This document shows positions 17,376 to 27,200 of a stretch of 48,908 nucleotides of DNA, piece by piece (positions within the stretch are counted from its first letter, which is position 1; the number at the start of each line of letters is the position of its first letter). The position numbers were made by a program, and so were the translations under genes. Source of the stretch: Dehalococcoidia bacterium (GTDB lineage Bacteria; Chloroflexota; Dehalococcoidia; GIF9; UBA5629); contig JAFGHL010000040.1 of assembly GCA_016930155.1 (NCBI GenBank), positions 1-48,908 on the forward strand, in the 5' to 3' direction. The notes under the pieces were generated by a model. It was given only the letters and a program-made list of their open reading frames with translations. It did no database searches and was not told the DNA's origin.

Positions 17376-17903
17376 TCATGGCGCCCTCTGCCTCATCTTG
17401 AATTCCTGTTTATATTCGCCGTTTTTATATACAGACTTCAGCTTTAAAACATAGGTATTGCTCTGGAATGGCGCCGACGGAGCCTGAACAAATGTTGTGC
17501 CGACATCCGGATAGGCTATGAATTGAGCGACAGTTTGCCCCACTCCACCATCCACGCGACGAAGCAGTATCCCTCCTGTCACAATATATTCTACAGTTGT
17601 GCTTCCCGATATTTCGTTCCCGTCCCAGACATAACGTTGCATCGAGCATAGAACAGTCCCGTCATCGATGGATACATTACTGGAGCTTTCTACATCCTTG
17701 GCTATCCAGTTAGCTGCCTGGTTTACCTGGCTTATCATCAGATTCTCAGCGGTATTAGTCGCGACCGTACGTGTAACCATGCCAAATGTCATCGCCATGA
17801 TGCCTGTTATCGCGCCCAGAATGGCTACCATGACAAGAACCTCAATCAGGGTAAAGCCCCGGTTTGCGCCGCTTGAAATGTCGAGTACTCGCTTAATTAT
17901 CAT
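17376..17903 (-). CDS. PilW-like prepilin (module 2)
   Basis: A 175-residue prepilin with leader ending ANRG and mature start FTLIEVLVMVAILGAITGIMA (Glu5 present), so it should be processed by PilD. The body is beta-rich, with ANWIAKDVESSSNV, the helix and strand pattern of PilW/PulJ-type minor pilins. It sits 15 bases before the PilX-like gene and 9 bases after the PilV-like gene. It is clearly related to the protein at 19890, which shares the same N-terminus, length and the TYVLKL-type strand near the end. Confidence 0.82.
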   Translation of the reverse strand: MIIKRVLDISSGANRGFTLIEVLVMVAILGAITGIMAMTFGMVTRTVATNTAENLMISQVNQAANWIAKDVESSSNVSIDDGTVLCSMQRYVWDGNEISGSTTVEYIVTGGILLRRVDGGVGQTVAQFIAYPDVGTTFVQAPSAPFQSNTYVLKLKSVYKNGEYKQEFKMRQRAP

Positions 17904-17912
17904 TTGAAAAGT

Positions 17913-18359
17913 CTATTGATTATTCACTATATAGGTGTCTATGCTGGCCTCTTTATTTCCCCGGTGATAGACTTCCGCTTTAACTTTACGAATATTACTA
18001 TCGTATCCCGGAATGGGGCTGATGGTAATTGTAACGGAATAGCCGATGTATTCCGCTGACAGGTCGCTTCCATCATGCGTGGCATCCCACAATGGGCCCT
18101 GGCCGGAAGGTATGGTGTAAGGACTGATCTGGCTTACTATCCCGTTCCAGTTGTTGGCCGCAACCGATTGCACATACTCCAGTTCGTACTTAGCCAATCC
18201 CTCCGCCCTTATATTTTCACGGGATACTTCGGCGCTCCGGACATTAATATATGCCCCCCCTATAATAGCCAGTCCGACAAGCGAAAGAATAAACAGGGCA
18301 ATTAAAACTTCGATCAGCGATACTCCCCACTGACCGCCCAGAAAACGCTTCGATATCAT
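17913..18359 (-). CDS. PilV-like prepilin (module 2)
   Basis: A 148-residue prepilin with leader MISKRFLGGQWG and mature segment VSLIEVLIALFILSLVGLAIIGG containing Glu5. The following RAEGLAKYELEYVQSV helix recurs as MAEGLARYELEYMKDV in the protein at 20444, so the two are paralogues. The PilV/PulI-type size and the PilV-PilW-PilX gene order suggest a minor pilin that primes pilus assembly. It opens the second module and has its own plausible promoter upstream. Confidence 0.82.
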   Translation of the reverse strand: MISKRFLGGQWGVSLIEVLIALFILSLVGLAIIGGAYINVRSAEVSRENIRAEGLAKYELEYVQSVAANNWNGIVSQISPYTIPSGQGPLWDATHDGSDLSAEYIGYSVTITISPIPGYDSNIRKVKAEVYHRGNKEASIDTYIVNNQ

Positions 18360-18686
18360 TTCAATCTGTATACTATTCTATCCGTTTCTCGAATACTGCG
18401 TGCAGTAGCATGTATCATCTCAAATCTCAAACATTCCTGTGAGACATTCGCTATAACCAGCTTCTATATCATAGCATAACAGAGTAGTTGAAGCTCCACC
18501 AGCGAAGTGGTGTATTGCGGGAGTACGGTGAACAATATCCGGCAGCCGTGTGGCTCCGTATTTAGAACAGTTGATCAACAACACAACTATTAACTCAAAA
18601 CACGCCGAGGGTTGGTAATATTGCTGACTGATGAATACACGGCTTCAGCTGTTGAATTACTGATGTCCAACTGATGACAGATGAAC
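18360..18686. promoter_or_regulatory. Gap between minor-pilin modules with a possible promoter
   Basis: This 327-base gap holds no credible ORF. On the minus strand, TATGAT (18473-18468) preceded by TGC (18476-18474) makes an extended -10 with no good -35; a start near 18461 would give a leader of about 100 bases for the downstream PilV-like gene. A small hairpin CACCA/TGGTG occurs near 18500 without a U-tract. The second module may thus be transcribed partly on its own. Apart from this I see nothing in the gap. Confidence 0.35.
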
Positions 18687-19847
18687 CTACTGGCTATATT
18701 TACTCAGTATCGCGCCGGTTCCGCTGGCAATTATGCCGGGCAAAGGAGTGCCTATGCTGACCTGGAAATTTATTGTGCGGTTATTCGCTACGGTCACCGA
18801 TTTTCCTATCAGACTGCCGTAAACCGTCCCGTTATTCAACATCGTTATATTACCGTTTGGGGCGTAAATGGACCCGATCTCAGCGCTTTGCGTCACGGCG
18901 ACATCTCCATCCAGACACAGCAGATTTATGGTCCTATCCAACTCGGAACCGACCTCGACAGTGATGTTATGGCCCGGTCCGCTGGCAACCAGATAACCAT
19001 TTCCTGAACAGGTTACACTGCTGCTCTTAATATATATGCTCCCATCCACCCAGACCACGCCGTCCAGAATAATAGACGAGTTGGTAGTTATATTCAGGTC
19101 GCCGATGATATGCTTCGGACCCAGGTGATAATTCGTTTGTTTCTTAATCTCCCCTACAGGCGCCGCCGGGCCGCCTTTATCCGCTTCGCTAAGATACCAG
19201 GATGTATCCAGCGGTGCAAAGGTAATGGGAGTGACATTGGAGTAGCTGTCGGTACAGCCTGAAGGACTGATCGATCCTGTTGCGGTTGTTATACCGTCAA
19301 CGCTTTCACATCCCCCCGTTAAATTAATATTTCCCGAGGCAAATATGTCACCGTGACCTGGTGGGGTCGAAGTCACTCTGGCCGGATTATATATATTGAT
19401 ATCGCCTTCCGTGGTAGCTATGGCATAATCGAAGGGCGAGACACTCGTATTCACGTTGACTTCAGCGTAGATGCTGTAGATCGCTTTCTGGGCCTGGCTG
19501 GCTGTTGATTGAATCGAATATATTGTTGCCGGCCCGTCAACCACAGGTAGTTTAACCTCGGTTAGAGTGACATCCATACCATTGACCTTGTAGGATAGTG
19601 TGTATGGAAAAGGCGGGCTCATCCTCTGGTTAAAACGCCAGATGACATCCGAGATACCAGCATCAGCCGCATAATATCCCATGGTATCGGTCTCGCTGTC
19701 CTGATTAATGACTAGAAAGGACTGCAGTGCCCAAAGGCCGGGTACAATTATGATGGATACCAGAACCAATAATATCAAGGCCATCGGCAGTGCCATGCCC
19801 GATTGATCACTGCAAATACACTTGATCTTTTTTACAACTTTATACAT
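18687..19847 (-). CDS. PilX-like protein with beta-strand-repeat passenger (module 1)
   Basis: A 386-residue paralogue of the protein at 15561. The N-terminus (MALPMALILLVLVSIIIVPGLWALQS, then GYYAADAGISDVIWRF) is nearly the same and again lacks Glu5. The passenger from about residue 150 has strands such as GDIFASGNINL, GDLNITTNSS and YAPNGNITM, similar in style to the longer paralogue but with four or more cysteines (CESVDG, SGCTDS, VTCSG, LLCLDG). It is likely an exposed minor pilus component. The two copies differ most in the passenger, consistent with diversified surface contacts. Confidence 0.75.
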   Translation of the reverse strand: MYKVVKKIKCICSDQSGMALPMALILLVLVSIIIVPGLWALQSFLVINQDSETDTMGYYAADAGISDVIWRFNQRMSPPFPYTLSYKVNGMDVTLTEVKLPVVDGPATIYSIQSTASQAQKAIYSIYAEVNVNTSVSPFDYAIATTEGDINIYNPARVTSTPPGHGDIFASGNINLTGGCESVDGITTATGSISPSGCTDSYSNVTPITFAPLDTSWYLSEADKGGPAAPVGEIKKQTNYHLGPKHIIGDLNITTNSSIILDGVVWVDGSIYIKSSSVTCSGNGYLVASGPGHNITVEVGSELDRTINLLCLDGDVAVTQSAEIGSIYAPNGNITMLNNGTVYGSLIGKSVTVANNRTINFQVSIGTPLPGIIASGTGAILSKYSQ

Positions 19848-19889
19848 ATCAGTAACCCTGCAACCGCAGCGCTAATGGACAAGCCATTA

Positions 19890-20426
19890 TCATTGCGTCA
19901 CCTTCTGTGCGATTTTGTATTGTGCATTAAAACTGCTGCCCCCATAGGATGCATTCAGTTTCAATATGTATGTATTATTCTCGGAGACGGTTGATGGACC
20001 TTTCACAAAATACGTATCCGGATCAGGATAGCTGATATACTGCGCAACCTGTAAAACCCTGGTACCCCGGCTGTCGCTCTGAGTTCTGGTCATGTTACCG
20101 TTCGAGGAAATGTCGTAGTGAATTTGTGCACCGCTTTCAAAAGCCGCGCCATTCCAGATGAAACGATGCACGCTCAGTAATCTGGTCGGCGAGTTGACCG
20201 GTATGACGATTGTCGCACTTTGAACATCCCTGGTAATCCATGCTGCCCCCTGATGTACCTGGCTAAGCACGATACTCTGGGCAGAATCAGTTCGAGTAAT
20301 ATTAGCAGCCAGGCTGAAGGTCAGCGCCATGGTACCTGCAATCACACCCAGAATGCCTACGGTAACAAGCAATTCCATCAATGTGAACCCGTGCTGCCCT
20401 TTATTTCTGTTTATAAACATGTTCAT
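19890..20426 (-). CDS. PilW-like prepilin (module 1)
   Basis: A 178-residue prepilin. The leader MNMFINRNKGQHG is followed by FTLMELLVTVGILGVIAGTMALTF with Glu5. The region GAAWITRDVQSATIV parallels AANWIAKDVESSSNV in the module-2 copy. The C-terminal NTYILKLNASY corresponds to NTYVLKLKSVY there, confirming that the two genes arose by duplication. It would be cleaved by PilD and built into the pilus as a minor subunit. Confidence 0.82.
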   Translation of the reverse strand: MNMFINRNKGQHGFTLMELLVTVGILGVIAGTMALTFSLAANITRTDSAQSIVLSQVHQGAAWITRDVQSATIVIPVNSPTRLLSVHRFIWNGAAFESGAQIHYDISSNGNMTRTQSDSRGTRVLQVAQYISYPDPDTYFVKGPSTVSENNTYILKLNASYGGSSFNAQYKIAQKVTQ

Positions 20427-20443
20427 TAACGTGTATTACTTGC

Positions 20444-20887
20444 TCATTGCTGTACAAGATACTGCTCGATAAAGAGCACCGATTTGCCTGCATGATATAC
20501 GGCAGCGGTTACTTTTTGAGTCCGGTTATCGCTGAAATAAGGAGCGCCGGTCAAAGGCTCAGCAGATACAGTGACGGAAAATCCTTCGTAGCCGGAGGGT
20601 AAGACAATATGCAAATAATCCCAGGGTGGGGACGGTGGCCCGGGTACAGTGTAGGACCACGGAGCAACCGTCCAGTTTTCCGTGCATACATCCTTCATGT
20701 ATTCAAGCTCATATCTGGCCAGTCCTTCCGCCATTATGCGCGTACGCGATACATCATTACCTTTTACCGCAACGAAGACACCGGCAACTATCACTGCTCC
20801 GACAACAGAAAGAATGAATAGCGCAATCAATACCTCTGTTAAAGATACGCCCTTTTGTGCGCCGCGGAGATTGACCATCCAAATCAC
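20444..20887 (-). CDS. PilV-like prepilin (module 1)
   Basis: A 147-residue prepilin with GTG start; the GTG overlaps the pilC stop (GTGA), which implies translational coupling. An ATG three codons later is an alternative. Leader MIWMVNLRGAQKG is followed by VSLTEVLIALFILSVVGAVIVAG with Glu5. The helix MAEGLARYELEYMKDV is shared with the module-2 paralogue. It is the first gene of the first PilV-PilW-PilX module directly after pilC. Confidence 0.82.
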   Translation of the reverse strand: MIWMVNLRGAQKGVSLTEVLIALFILSVVGAVIVAGVFVAVKGNDVSRTRIMAEGLARYELEYMKDVCTENWTVAPWSYTVPGPPSPPWDYLHIVLPSGYEGFSVTVSAEPLTGAPYFSDNRTQKVTAAVYHAGKSVLFIEQYLVQQ

Positions 20888-22095
20888 TTCCCAATCAGGC
20901 TCATGCTTGAATAGATGGGGATGAAAATGGACAATGCCAGGAACGCCACACCCAGACCAATAATTATGGTCATAGCCGGTTCAATCATGCCCAGAATTGT
21001 TTGAAGTTTATCCGTTGCCTCTATTTCAAAACTGTCAGCAACAATTGTCAGCGTATTGTCCAGGTTTCCCGTCTCCTCACCAACACGTGTCATTTCCACC
21101 ATTAGCGGCAGGAACTCGGGATGTCTTCTCATGGCTGAAGCCAGCCCCTCCCCCTTAATGATGTCCTGCTCAACTTCCATTAACGCATTGAAGACAACTT
21201 TGTTTCCGCTGGACTCGGCTGTCAGTTTAAGTATCTCCGGCAAAGGCAGACCTGACCGGAAAAGAATGGTTATGCTGCGGCAGATACGCGCCAGTGTATT
21301 GATAAGGTTCAGCCTGCCCAGGACAGGCATGTACAGCAAAAATCTGTCCTTTTGCAAAGTACCATCAGGTGTCCTGGTATACATATATACTAGAATGCAG
21401 AGCGCGACTACGGCCAGCATTACAAAGATACCGTAGTTCCCCATAAATCCAACAAAAGAAATCAGTATCTGGGTTATAAGAGGAAGCTTGCCGCCCAGGG
21501 ATTTAAACATATCCATTATAGGAGGAAGGATAAACGTTACCGCAAGGAAACCCACGCAAATAGCCAGTATTATCACTATGATGGGATAGGTCATCGCTTG
21601 CCTTATCTTACGCATGGCGGCCGTGGACTGCTCGGCGTAGCTGGCCAGGTTACGCAGCACGCTTTCCAGTTGGCCTGTTTGTTCACCGACTGCGATCATC
21701 TTGCAATACATCTTGTTAAACGCCCTGGGCTGCTTGTCCAGCGCAACGGAAAGGGGGCTGCCCGCTCGCAGGTCGGATATTATGGTATCCAGCATACCGG
21801 CAAATGCTTTATTGGTGGTCTGTACCTTCAGCAGGTCGAGGCTTTGCACAATGCCCACACCCGATTCAAGTAGAAGAGCAAGCTGTCTCGAGAACATTAT
21901 TATCTCCTCTGGTTTTGCTCGCCTCTCAAACAGTGCCGGCATACCCGTGATCGCAGCACCACCTGACGCCTTCAGGCTCAGTATCTGGTAGCCATTGGAC
22001 GCCAATCTATCCCCTGCCTCTTTCTCCCCGGCAGCATCAATCTTGCCTTTGACCACCCGCCTGTCAGCCGTATAACCTATATATTCGTAATACAT
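20884..22095 (-). CDS. pilC: Pilus inner-membrane platform protein PilC (GspF family)
   Basis: PilC is the polytopic platform on which the PilB and PilT motors act. The 403-residue protein has a short N-terminal domain (YIGYTADRRVVKGKIDA) and two repeated GspF cytoplasmic domains (about 65-190 and 265-390). Each starts with a motif of the kind FSRQLALLLESGVGIVQSL or RSITILFRSGLPLPEIL and ends in hydrophobic spans (about 167-190, 217-237 and 370-395). Order pilB-pilC is standard. The stop codon overlaps the start of the PilV-like gene. Confidence 0.95.
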   Translation of the reverse strand: MYYEYIGYTADRRVVKGKIDAAGEKEAGDRLASNGYQILSLKASGGAAITGMPALFERRAKPEEIIMFSRQLALLLESGVGIVQSLDLLKVQTTNKAFAGMLDTIISDLRAGSPLSVALDKQPRAFNKMYCKMIAVGEQTGQLESVLRNLASYAEQSTAAMRKIRQAMTYPIIVIILAICVGFLAVTFILPPIMDMFKSLGGKLPLITQILISFVGFMGNYGIFVMLAVVALCILVYMYTRTPDGTLQKDRFLLYMPVLGRLNLINTLARICRSITILFRSGLPLPEILKLTAESSGNKVVFNALMEVEQDIIKGEGLASAMRRHPEFLPLMVEMTRVGEETGNLDNTLTIVADSFEIEATDKLQTILGMIEPAMTIIIGLGVAFLALSIFIPIYSSMSLIGK

Positions 22096-22245
22096 TTGCT
22101 ATCCATAAGATACCATACCTCTATTATGATACATGAGAAGAATAAATTGTAAATAGGCACTTGGTCAAAACCATATTAGTACTATTGTCCTACACCGTTT
22201 CAGGTGTATCAGAAGAAAAGGTCCTATATCGAAGAAAATCAGCGT

Positions 22246-23907
22246 TCAGGAAATAGTATAAGCATTTCTCAGCACTTCGTATGGGGTTGTAATGCCGGCC
22301 TTAGCCTGCATCATACCATAGCGCGCGATGGGCACCAGCCCCTCGCTGAGCGCCGCAGCTCTGATATCGGTGTTGCCGGAGCCTCCAACAATCATTCTGC
22401 GGATATTATCCGATATCGTCAGTATCTCAAATATGGCGGTACGGCCGAGATAGCCGGTGTAAACGCACACTTTGCAACCTTCTCCGTACATGAACTCCGA
22501 CCTGGCCTCGCCCATCTCTTTTTCATAGGCTATCTGTTCAACAAGCGGCGCCGTCACCTTGCGGGCACAGTGAGGGCAAACACGTCGCACCATGCGCTGC
22601 GCTACGATACCTATAAGGGCCGAACTGATCAGGAAAGGCTCAACCCCCAGGTCGATCAGACGAAAGACCGCGCCCACCGTGTCGTTGGCATGAACCGAAG
22701 ACAACACGAGATGGCCGGTCAGGGCCGATTGTACGGCTATCAGGGCAGTCTCGCTATCACGGATTTCACCCACCAGAATGACGTCGGGGTCCAGCCTTAC
22801 GATAGCCCGCAGACCGCTTGCAAAGGTCAGCCCTGCTTTGACATTAACCTGTATCTGATTTATGTTCGTAAAACGATACTCTACAGGGTCCTCCACAGTT
22901 ATTATATTCTTGCCTACTTGATCCAACGAGTTTACTGCAGCATAAAGAGTAGTCGTCTTGCCCGCGCCTGTTGGGCCGCTGATAAGTACCATTCCATAAG
23001 GCATCATCAGCATCTGCTCAAACATCTCCTGGCTCTCACGCAGAAAACCAACTTGTGGCAGGGCCAGCGCTGCAACCGATTTGTCCAGCAGGCGTAATAC
23101 AGCCATTTCGCCATTAACCGTATTAACTGTTGCCACACGGACGTCTATATATTTGTTGTTGGAATCAAAGGAGAACTGGCCGTCCTGCGGACGCCTGTGG
23201 TCGGCGATATTCATATCTGAAAGAATCTTTATACGCGAAATGAGGCCGTGATGTACGGTCAACGGCAGAGAGGCCACTTCATGCAATATGCCGTCTATTC
23301 TGAAGCGTACGCGCAGTTTATCGTCGTCCGGCTCTATATGTATGTCCGATGCTCTCGCTCTGACGGCGTCATCCAGCATTTTATCGAGCTGATGAGCGAT
23401 GGGTGAATCGCTGGTTATCTCGGGAGGAAGCACCCTGTCGTCATACTGAGATAGAGGAGCAACACCACTGACCTGTGCCTGAGCGGTAGATTTAGAAGCA
23501 GCCGGAGTTTTATTTACACCCGCAGTACGTGGAGACGGTGTGCTTTCCGGCACCACAGCCATGTCGTTCCCACCACCGAGTCTAGAAGCATCCTTAAGAG
23601 CCCTGTAATTATAATCGATGCCTTCCTTTATATCCGCTTCCGAGGCGGCGATCGGTTCAATGCGCCTCCTGGTATAGATGGATAGGTTTTCCACGGTCAA
23701 TACATCGGCGGGATTAGCCATGAAAATCCTCAGCGTGTTGTTTTCCAGCGCCAGCGGCAGCACCTTATATCTCTTAGCAACATCCTCAGGGATCAATCCC
23801 AGGGCCTGAGGCATGGGTGCTGCATACTGGACGTTCAGCTTGGCGATGCCCGGCTGGGCTGCCCCACCCTGGGCACCACCTTTAGCTTTTGGATTTTCCG
23901 GATTCAT
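22246..23907 (-). CDS. pilB: Pilus assembly ATPase PilB (GspE family)
   Basis: PilB is the hexameric ATPase that drives pilin polymerisation. Of 553 residues, the N-terminal MshEN/GspE-N region is at about 30-105, then a Ser/Pro-rich linker (115-155), then the ATPase. Visible are ARASDIHIEP (184-193), Walker A GPTGAGKTT (311-319), Asp box VEDPVEYRF, Walker B DPDVILVGEIRD (373-384) and the zinc-type cysteines CPHC (444-447) and CKVC near 485, which mark an assembly rather than a retraction ATPase. Some MshEN domains bind cyclic di-GMP; whether this one does cannot be judged. It heads the pil run behind a strong promoter and a folded leader. Confidence 0.95.
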   Translation of the reverse strand: MNPENPKAKGGAQGGAAQPGIAKLNVQYAAPMPQALGLIPEDVAKRYKVLPLALENNTLRIFMANPADVLTVENLSIYTRRRIEPIAASEADIKEGIDYNYRALKDASRLGGGNDMAVVPESTPSPRTAGVNKTPAASKSTAQAQVSGVAPLSQYDDRVLPPEITSDSPIAHQLDKMLDDAVRARASDIHIEPDDDKLRVRFRIDGILHEVASLPLTVHHGLISRIKILSDMNIADHRRPQDGQFSFDSNNKYIDVRVATVNTVNGEMAVLRLLDKSVAALALPQVGFLRESQEMFEQMLMMPYGMVLISGPTGAGKTTTLYAAVNSLDQVGKNIITVEDPVEYRFTNINQIQVNVKAGLTFASGLRAIVRLDPDVILVGEIRDSETALIAVQSALTGHLVLSSVHANDTVGAVFRLIDLGVEPFLISSALIGIVAQRMVRRVCPHCARKVTAPLVEQIAYEKEMGEARSEFMYGEGCKVCVYTGYLGRTAIFEILTISDNIRRMIVGGSGNTDIRAAALSEGLVPIARYGMMQAKAGITTPYEVLRNAYTIS

Positions 23908-23940
23908 CTCTATGAGTACCTTAAATACATTTATTATATT

Positions 23941-24009
23941 GGGTCTGTCGTATTCACAAATTGAATAGCCTTCTCTCGGCCAACCTTGCTGCCTCCGGAA
24001 GATAGACCC
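23941..24009 (-). ncRNA. Folded 5' leader of the pilB transcript, cis-regulatory candidate
   Basis: The predicted start of the pilB message (24009) begins a 69-nt segment closed by a 6-bp helix, GGGUCU (24009-24004) with AGACCC (23946-23941). Inside lie a perfect hairpin UAUUCA/UGAAUA (about 23961-23966 with 23950-23955) and a possible GCC-GAGAGAA-GGC hairpin, forming a three-way-junction-like shape. About 33 bases then lead to the ATG, with an AAGG ribosome site. I find none of the conserved bases of cyclic di-GMP-I or -II, SAM, glycine or cobalamin riboswitches. A regulatory function is inferred only from compact structure and position. Confidence 0.48.
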
Positions 24010-24015
24010 TGCTAA

Positions 24016-24043
24016 ATTGTATGAATAAATAGACCATTGTCAA
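24016..24043 (-). promoter_or_regulatory. Promoter of the pilB-led pilus operon
   Basis: On the minus strand TTGACA (24043-24038, perfect), a 16-base spacer and TACAAT (24021-24016, 5 of 6) form a strong promoter. The start would be near 24009, about 100 bases before the pilB ATG. It should drive pilB, pilC and the downstream prepilin, pilO, pilM-pilN and pilT genes. The rest of the gap to 24239 shows no ORF and no clear promoter for the divergent gene. Confidence 0.78.
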
Positions 24044-24239
24044 AATTGATCAACACGTCGACTGTGTATTCTATTCAGCTTCGACCGTCTGGTCAACCTT
24101 ATGTGCCTTTTAGCTTAATCTAACATGCGAATTGCCATTTTGCAAATAGAATGCTGTTTATGGTAGATTTCAAATAAATCTGCTTTACTTTTGCTTGCAG
24201 CACAGCACTCGGTAACGGACTACGGGTAATAGATATTTA

Positions 24240-27200
24240 ATGAGAATTGTACGCCGGTCATACCCGTATTTTCTGGTTATCTTTATCCTGACAATGACCA
24301 TCCTGTTCGTTCCTTTTAGCCAAAGCAGCGCCGCCACGCAAAGGACATTGTCCTGGAGCGTGGTGGATACACCCTCCGATGGTTCCAACGGTATGATCAT
24401 ATGCACCTGCGGCATCAACGACCTGGCTATCGGGCCGGACAACAGAACTTTCTATGCTGTGAGCACGGATAACTCTTCGGCAACCGTGTCGAACCTTTTC
24501 AAGTCTACCGATGCCGGATATAGCTGGCTTCCCAATACAGGCACCAGCCTGACTAACGCCGGCGCCTTGTTCCCTGTATGGAATATAGCTGTGGCGCCCG
24601 ACGATGCAAAATTCATCATCGCCGTTACGGATGGGACAGGAACACCGGCCGACGGTCCCCGTATGGCCTACTATTCCACCGACGGCGGCGCCAACTGGTA
24701 CAATACCGGCCTTACTCTCAATCCAAACGAATATATCAGCTGTCTGGATATAGCCAGATACGATTCGGCCGATCAGTTAAGGGATATCGCCATCGGTACC
24801 CGCAGCACAACACCGCCCGGACAGGGCAGGCTGCTGACAAGGCCATATGGCACGACCTTTTCCGGTGCCTGGTTGGCTCAGGATCCAGGCACATGGACTG
24901 CCGTCACTTCAGTAAAATTTTCACCCGGTTATAATCCTGACCAGACCATGGTCGTGACTTCTTTTAATGGAGGCGGTGCGGCTTTGCACCTGGGCAAACA
25001 CGATACCGTAGGCAATACCACCCAGTGGGACGGCACAGCAGGATACGCAGGCTACCCGGTGCCCTTAGGCAATACACTTATACCCCCCATTGTCTACTCA
25101 GCCAGCAATATATATCGCACCGGCATCGAGTTGCCCTCCGATTACGTGGGCACCGATTTAAGCCTGCGAGGATGTTTTGTCAATGCTGATAATATCACAC
25201 ACTCACACGTATTCTATGTAAGTAACACCCCCACTGTCTTCGACATTACACCCACTGGGATACCACGCATATACTCGATCGCATATTCCGGCACTAATGC
25301 GACCGGCATACTATTAGCGGGCGAGGCTACCGCCAACAGCGCCCGGGCTCTGGCTAATGTCTGGCAGAGTTCCAATCCACAGGCAACCTGCGCGGGATGT
25401 GTGACATGGCTGAAATCCGATACCCTTAAATCCGCCACCGGAGGCGGTGGGACCGGGCGTGCCAACGTGCTGCTGAAATGGAATTCGGATGGCAGTACGG
25501 CCTACTGCGGCACCAGCTCGGAAAATTCAACGACGGGAGGAACCGGCGTATTGCCGGGCCAATGGCCCTTCTCCAGATTAACCAAATCCGCCTCAGACGA
25601 ATCAGCATTCCAGTACAGCAAAGATTTCGGGTTTGCCTGGAACCAGATTGGTATTATTAATACAGTGCTTAGCCAATTATCCGATGTGGCTGCGGTGGAG
25701 ATACATGAAGGTTCAAATGTTGCAGGGCACAACACGCTTTACCTTGCTTCGTTGAACACCACCGGCGCTATACCCGACATCGACAGCGTATGGCGCAGTA
25801 CCAGCGATCCTATGGGTCGTTATTGGGAACGCATCTTCACACTGCCGTCAAGCGACACAGGCACAATACTTCGCCTTGCTCCACGCGATACTGCATCAAC
25901 AGCAATCAGTCAAGTTGTGGTCTTTGCAGACCTGGGCACGGAGAATATCACCTATTCAGCCAATACGGGGGATACATGGATGAACGTGCTGGCCGCAACC
26001 CTTGTCAAAGACATCTCTTTGCTTGACGATTCTACGATGTACGTTCTAGCCGACTATTATGTACGCAAGATTGCACTGAGCGGTACAGCATGGCAGACCG
26101 TGAAAAAAATCGATACGGAACTGGTGGCGCCTGCACATACAATCTGCAACCCTGTCAATAAAAACGGCGATAAAGAATACATTTTTGTCGGCACTGAGGG
26201 AAATACAGACACCTCTGTAGCATGGGTTGATTTCTCGGTTATGATACCCAGGTTTAGCGTGCTTAAAGAATTGCCGGAGCAGGGCAACGTTCACGTGATA
26301 ACGGACGATCTCTTTGAAATACACAAGAATATCTTTGTCGGCATCAACGATGTCATAACCAACGCCGACGGTATCATTTACCGCTGGACCATGGACTCAA
26401 GTGTAAACTGGGATCCTCTCGATCCACCCGATAGAGGCTTCTATGGTATTTGCATGCTCAACAACGTTCTTTACGGCGCATGGAACACGGATATCGATCC
26501 GCCCATCAACAGCAGCGGCGCCGATCGGACTCTGGAGGCTAGAATCAAGGTACCCCCGGCACCTGAATGGGACCAGCTTATAGACGGATTGCCACAACCA
26601 GGCAGTCCCAATCAGGTAGAATTCACACGTGAGCCCACATCGCTCCACATCTCTTCCAATGCTTACAATACGCTTTGGGCCATCGACGATACTCCGTACA
26701 ATTTTACAACTAAACAGGGATGCCTGTGGCAGTTCATTGATTCAGTAGCCAAGCTGGGACCATGGCCCACATCACCGGCGCCCGGCAGCCTTATTGGAGC
26801 CGATCCCTCGACCGGACGGTCTCAGCAGATCGATTTCAAGTGGCGCCCTCTCAGGGACATCTATAGCTACGATTTACTTATAGCAAAGGACGTCAATTTT
26901 ACATTGCCTCTCACCCAGCAGCTGCAGATGACCCCGGTCGATGACGTTACAGGTTCCTGGATTGTCACTCCGGCCGATCAAATAGACCCTTCCTGCTGGA
27001 TTGCGCCAGGTCAGCTGGAGGTAGGGCGGTCATATTACTGGAGGGTGCGTGGAGCACGATCATGGCAGGGCAGCCCGATACACAGCCCCTGGTCAGCTAC
27101 GCTTTTCTTCTCGGTAAGACCGGGATTCATGGTCACGTCTGAATATACGGGGCCCACATTGTTAACACCGATTGACGGTGTCTGCAGCAACTGCGCTCCC

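Noticed and set aside
22204-23097. 297-codon plus-strand ORF opposite pilB
   Set aside because: It lies antisense to a fully supported pilB and has no recognisable domain or ribosome site; it is a shadow of the strong codon bias of pilB.
23941-24009. Cyclic di-GMP riboswitch upstream of pilB
   Set aside because: The conserved GCAAACC and GACGCAAAGC bases of class I and the class II core are not present, so it is described only as an unassigned leader fold.
12316-24043. Secretin (pilQ) or pilP in the pilus locus
   Set aside because: All ORFs in the run were accounted for and none resembles a secretin or its pilot; this fits a single-membrane cell rather than a missing annotation.
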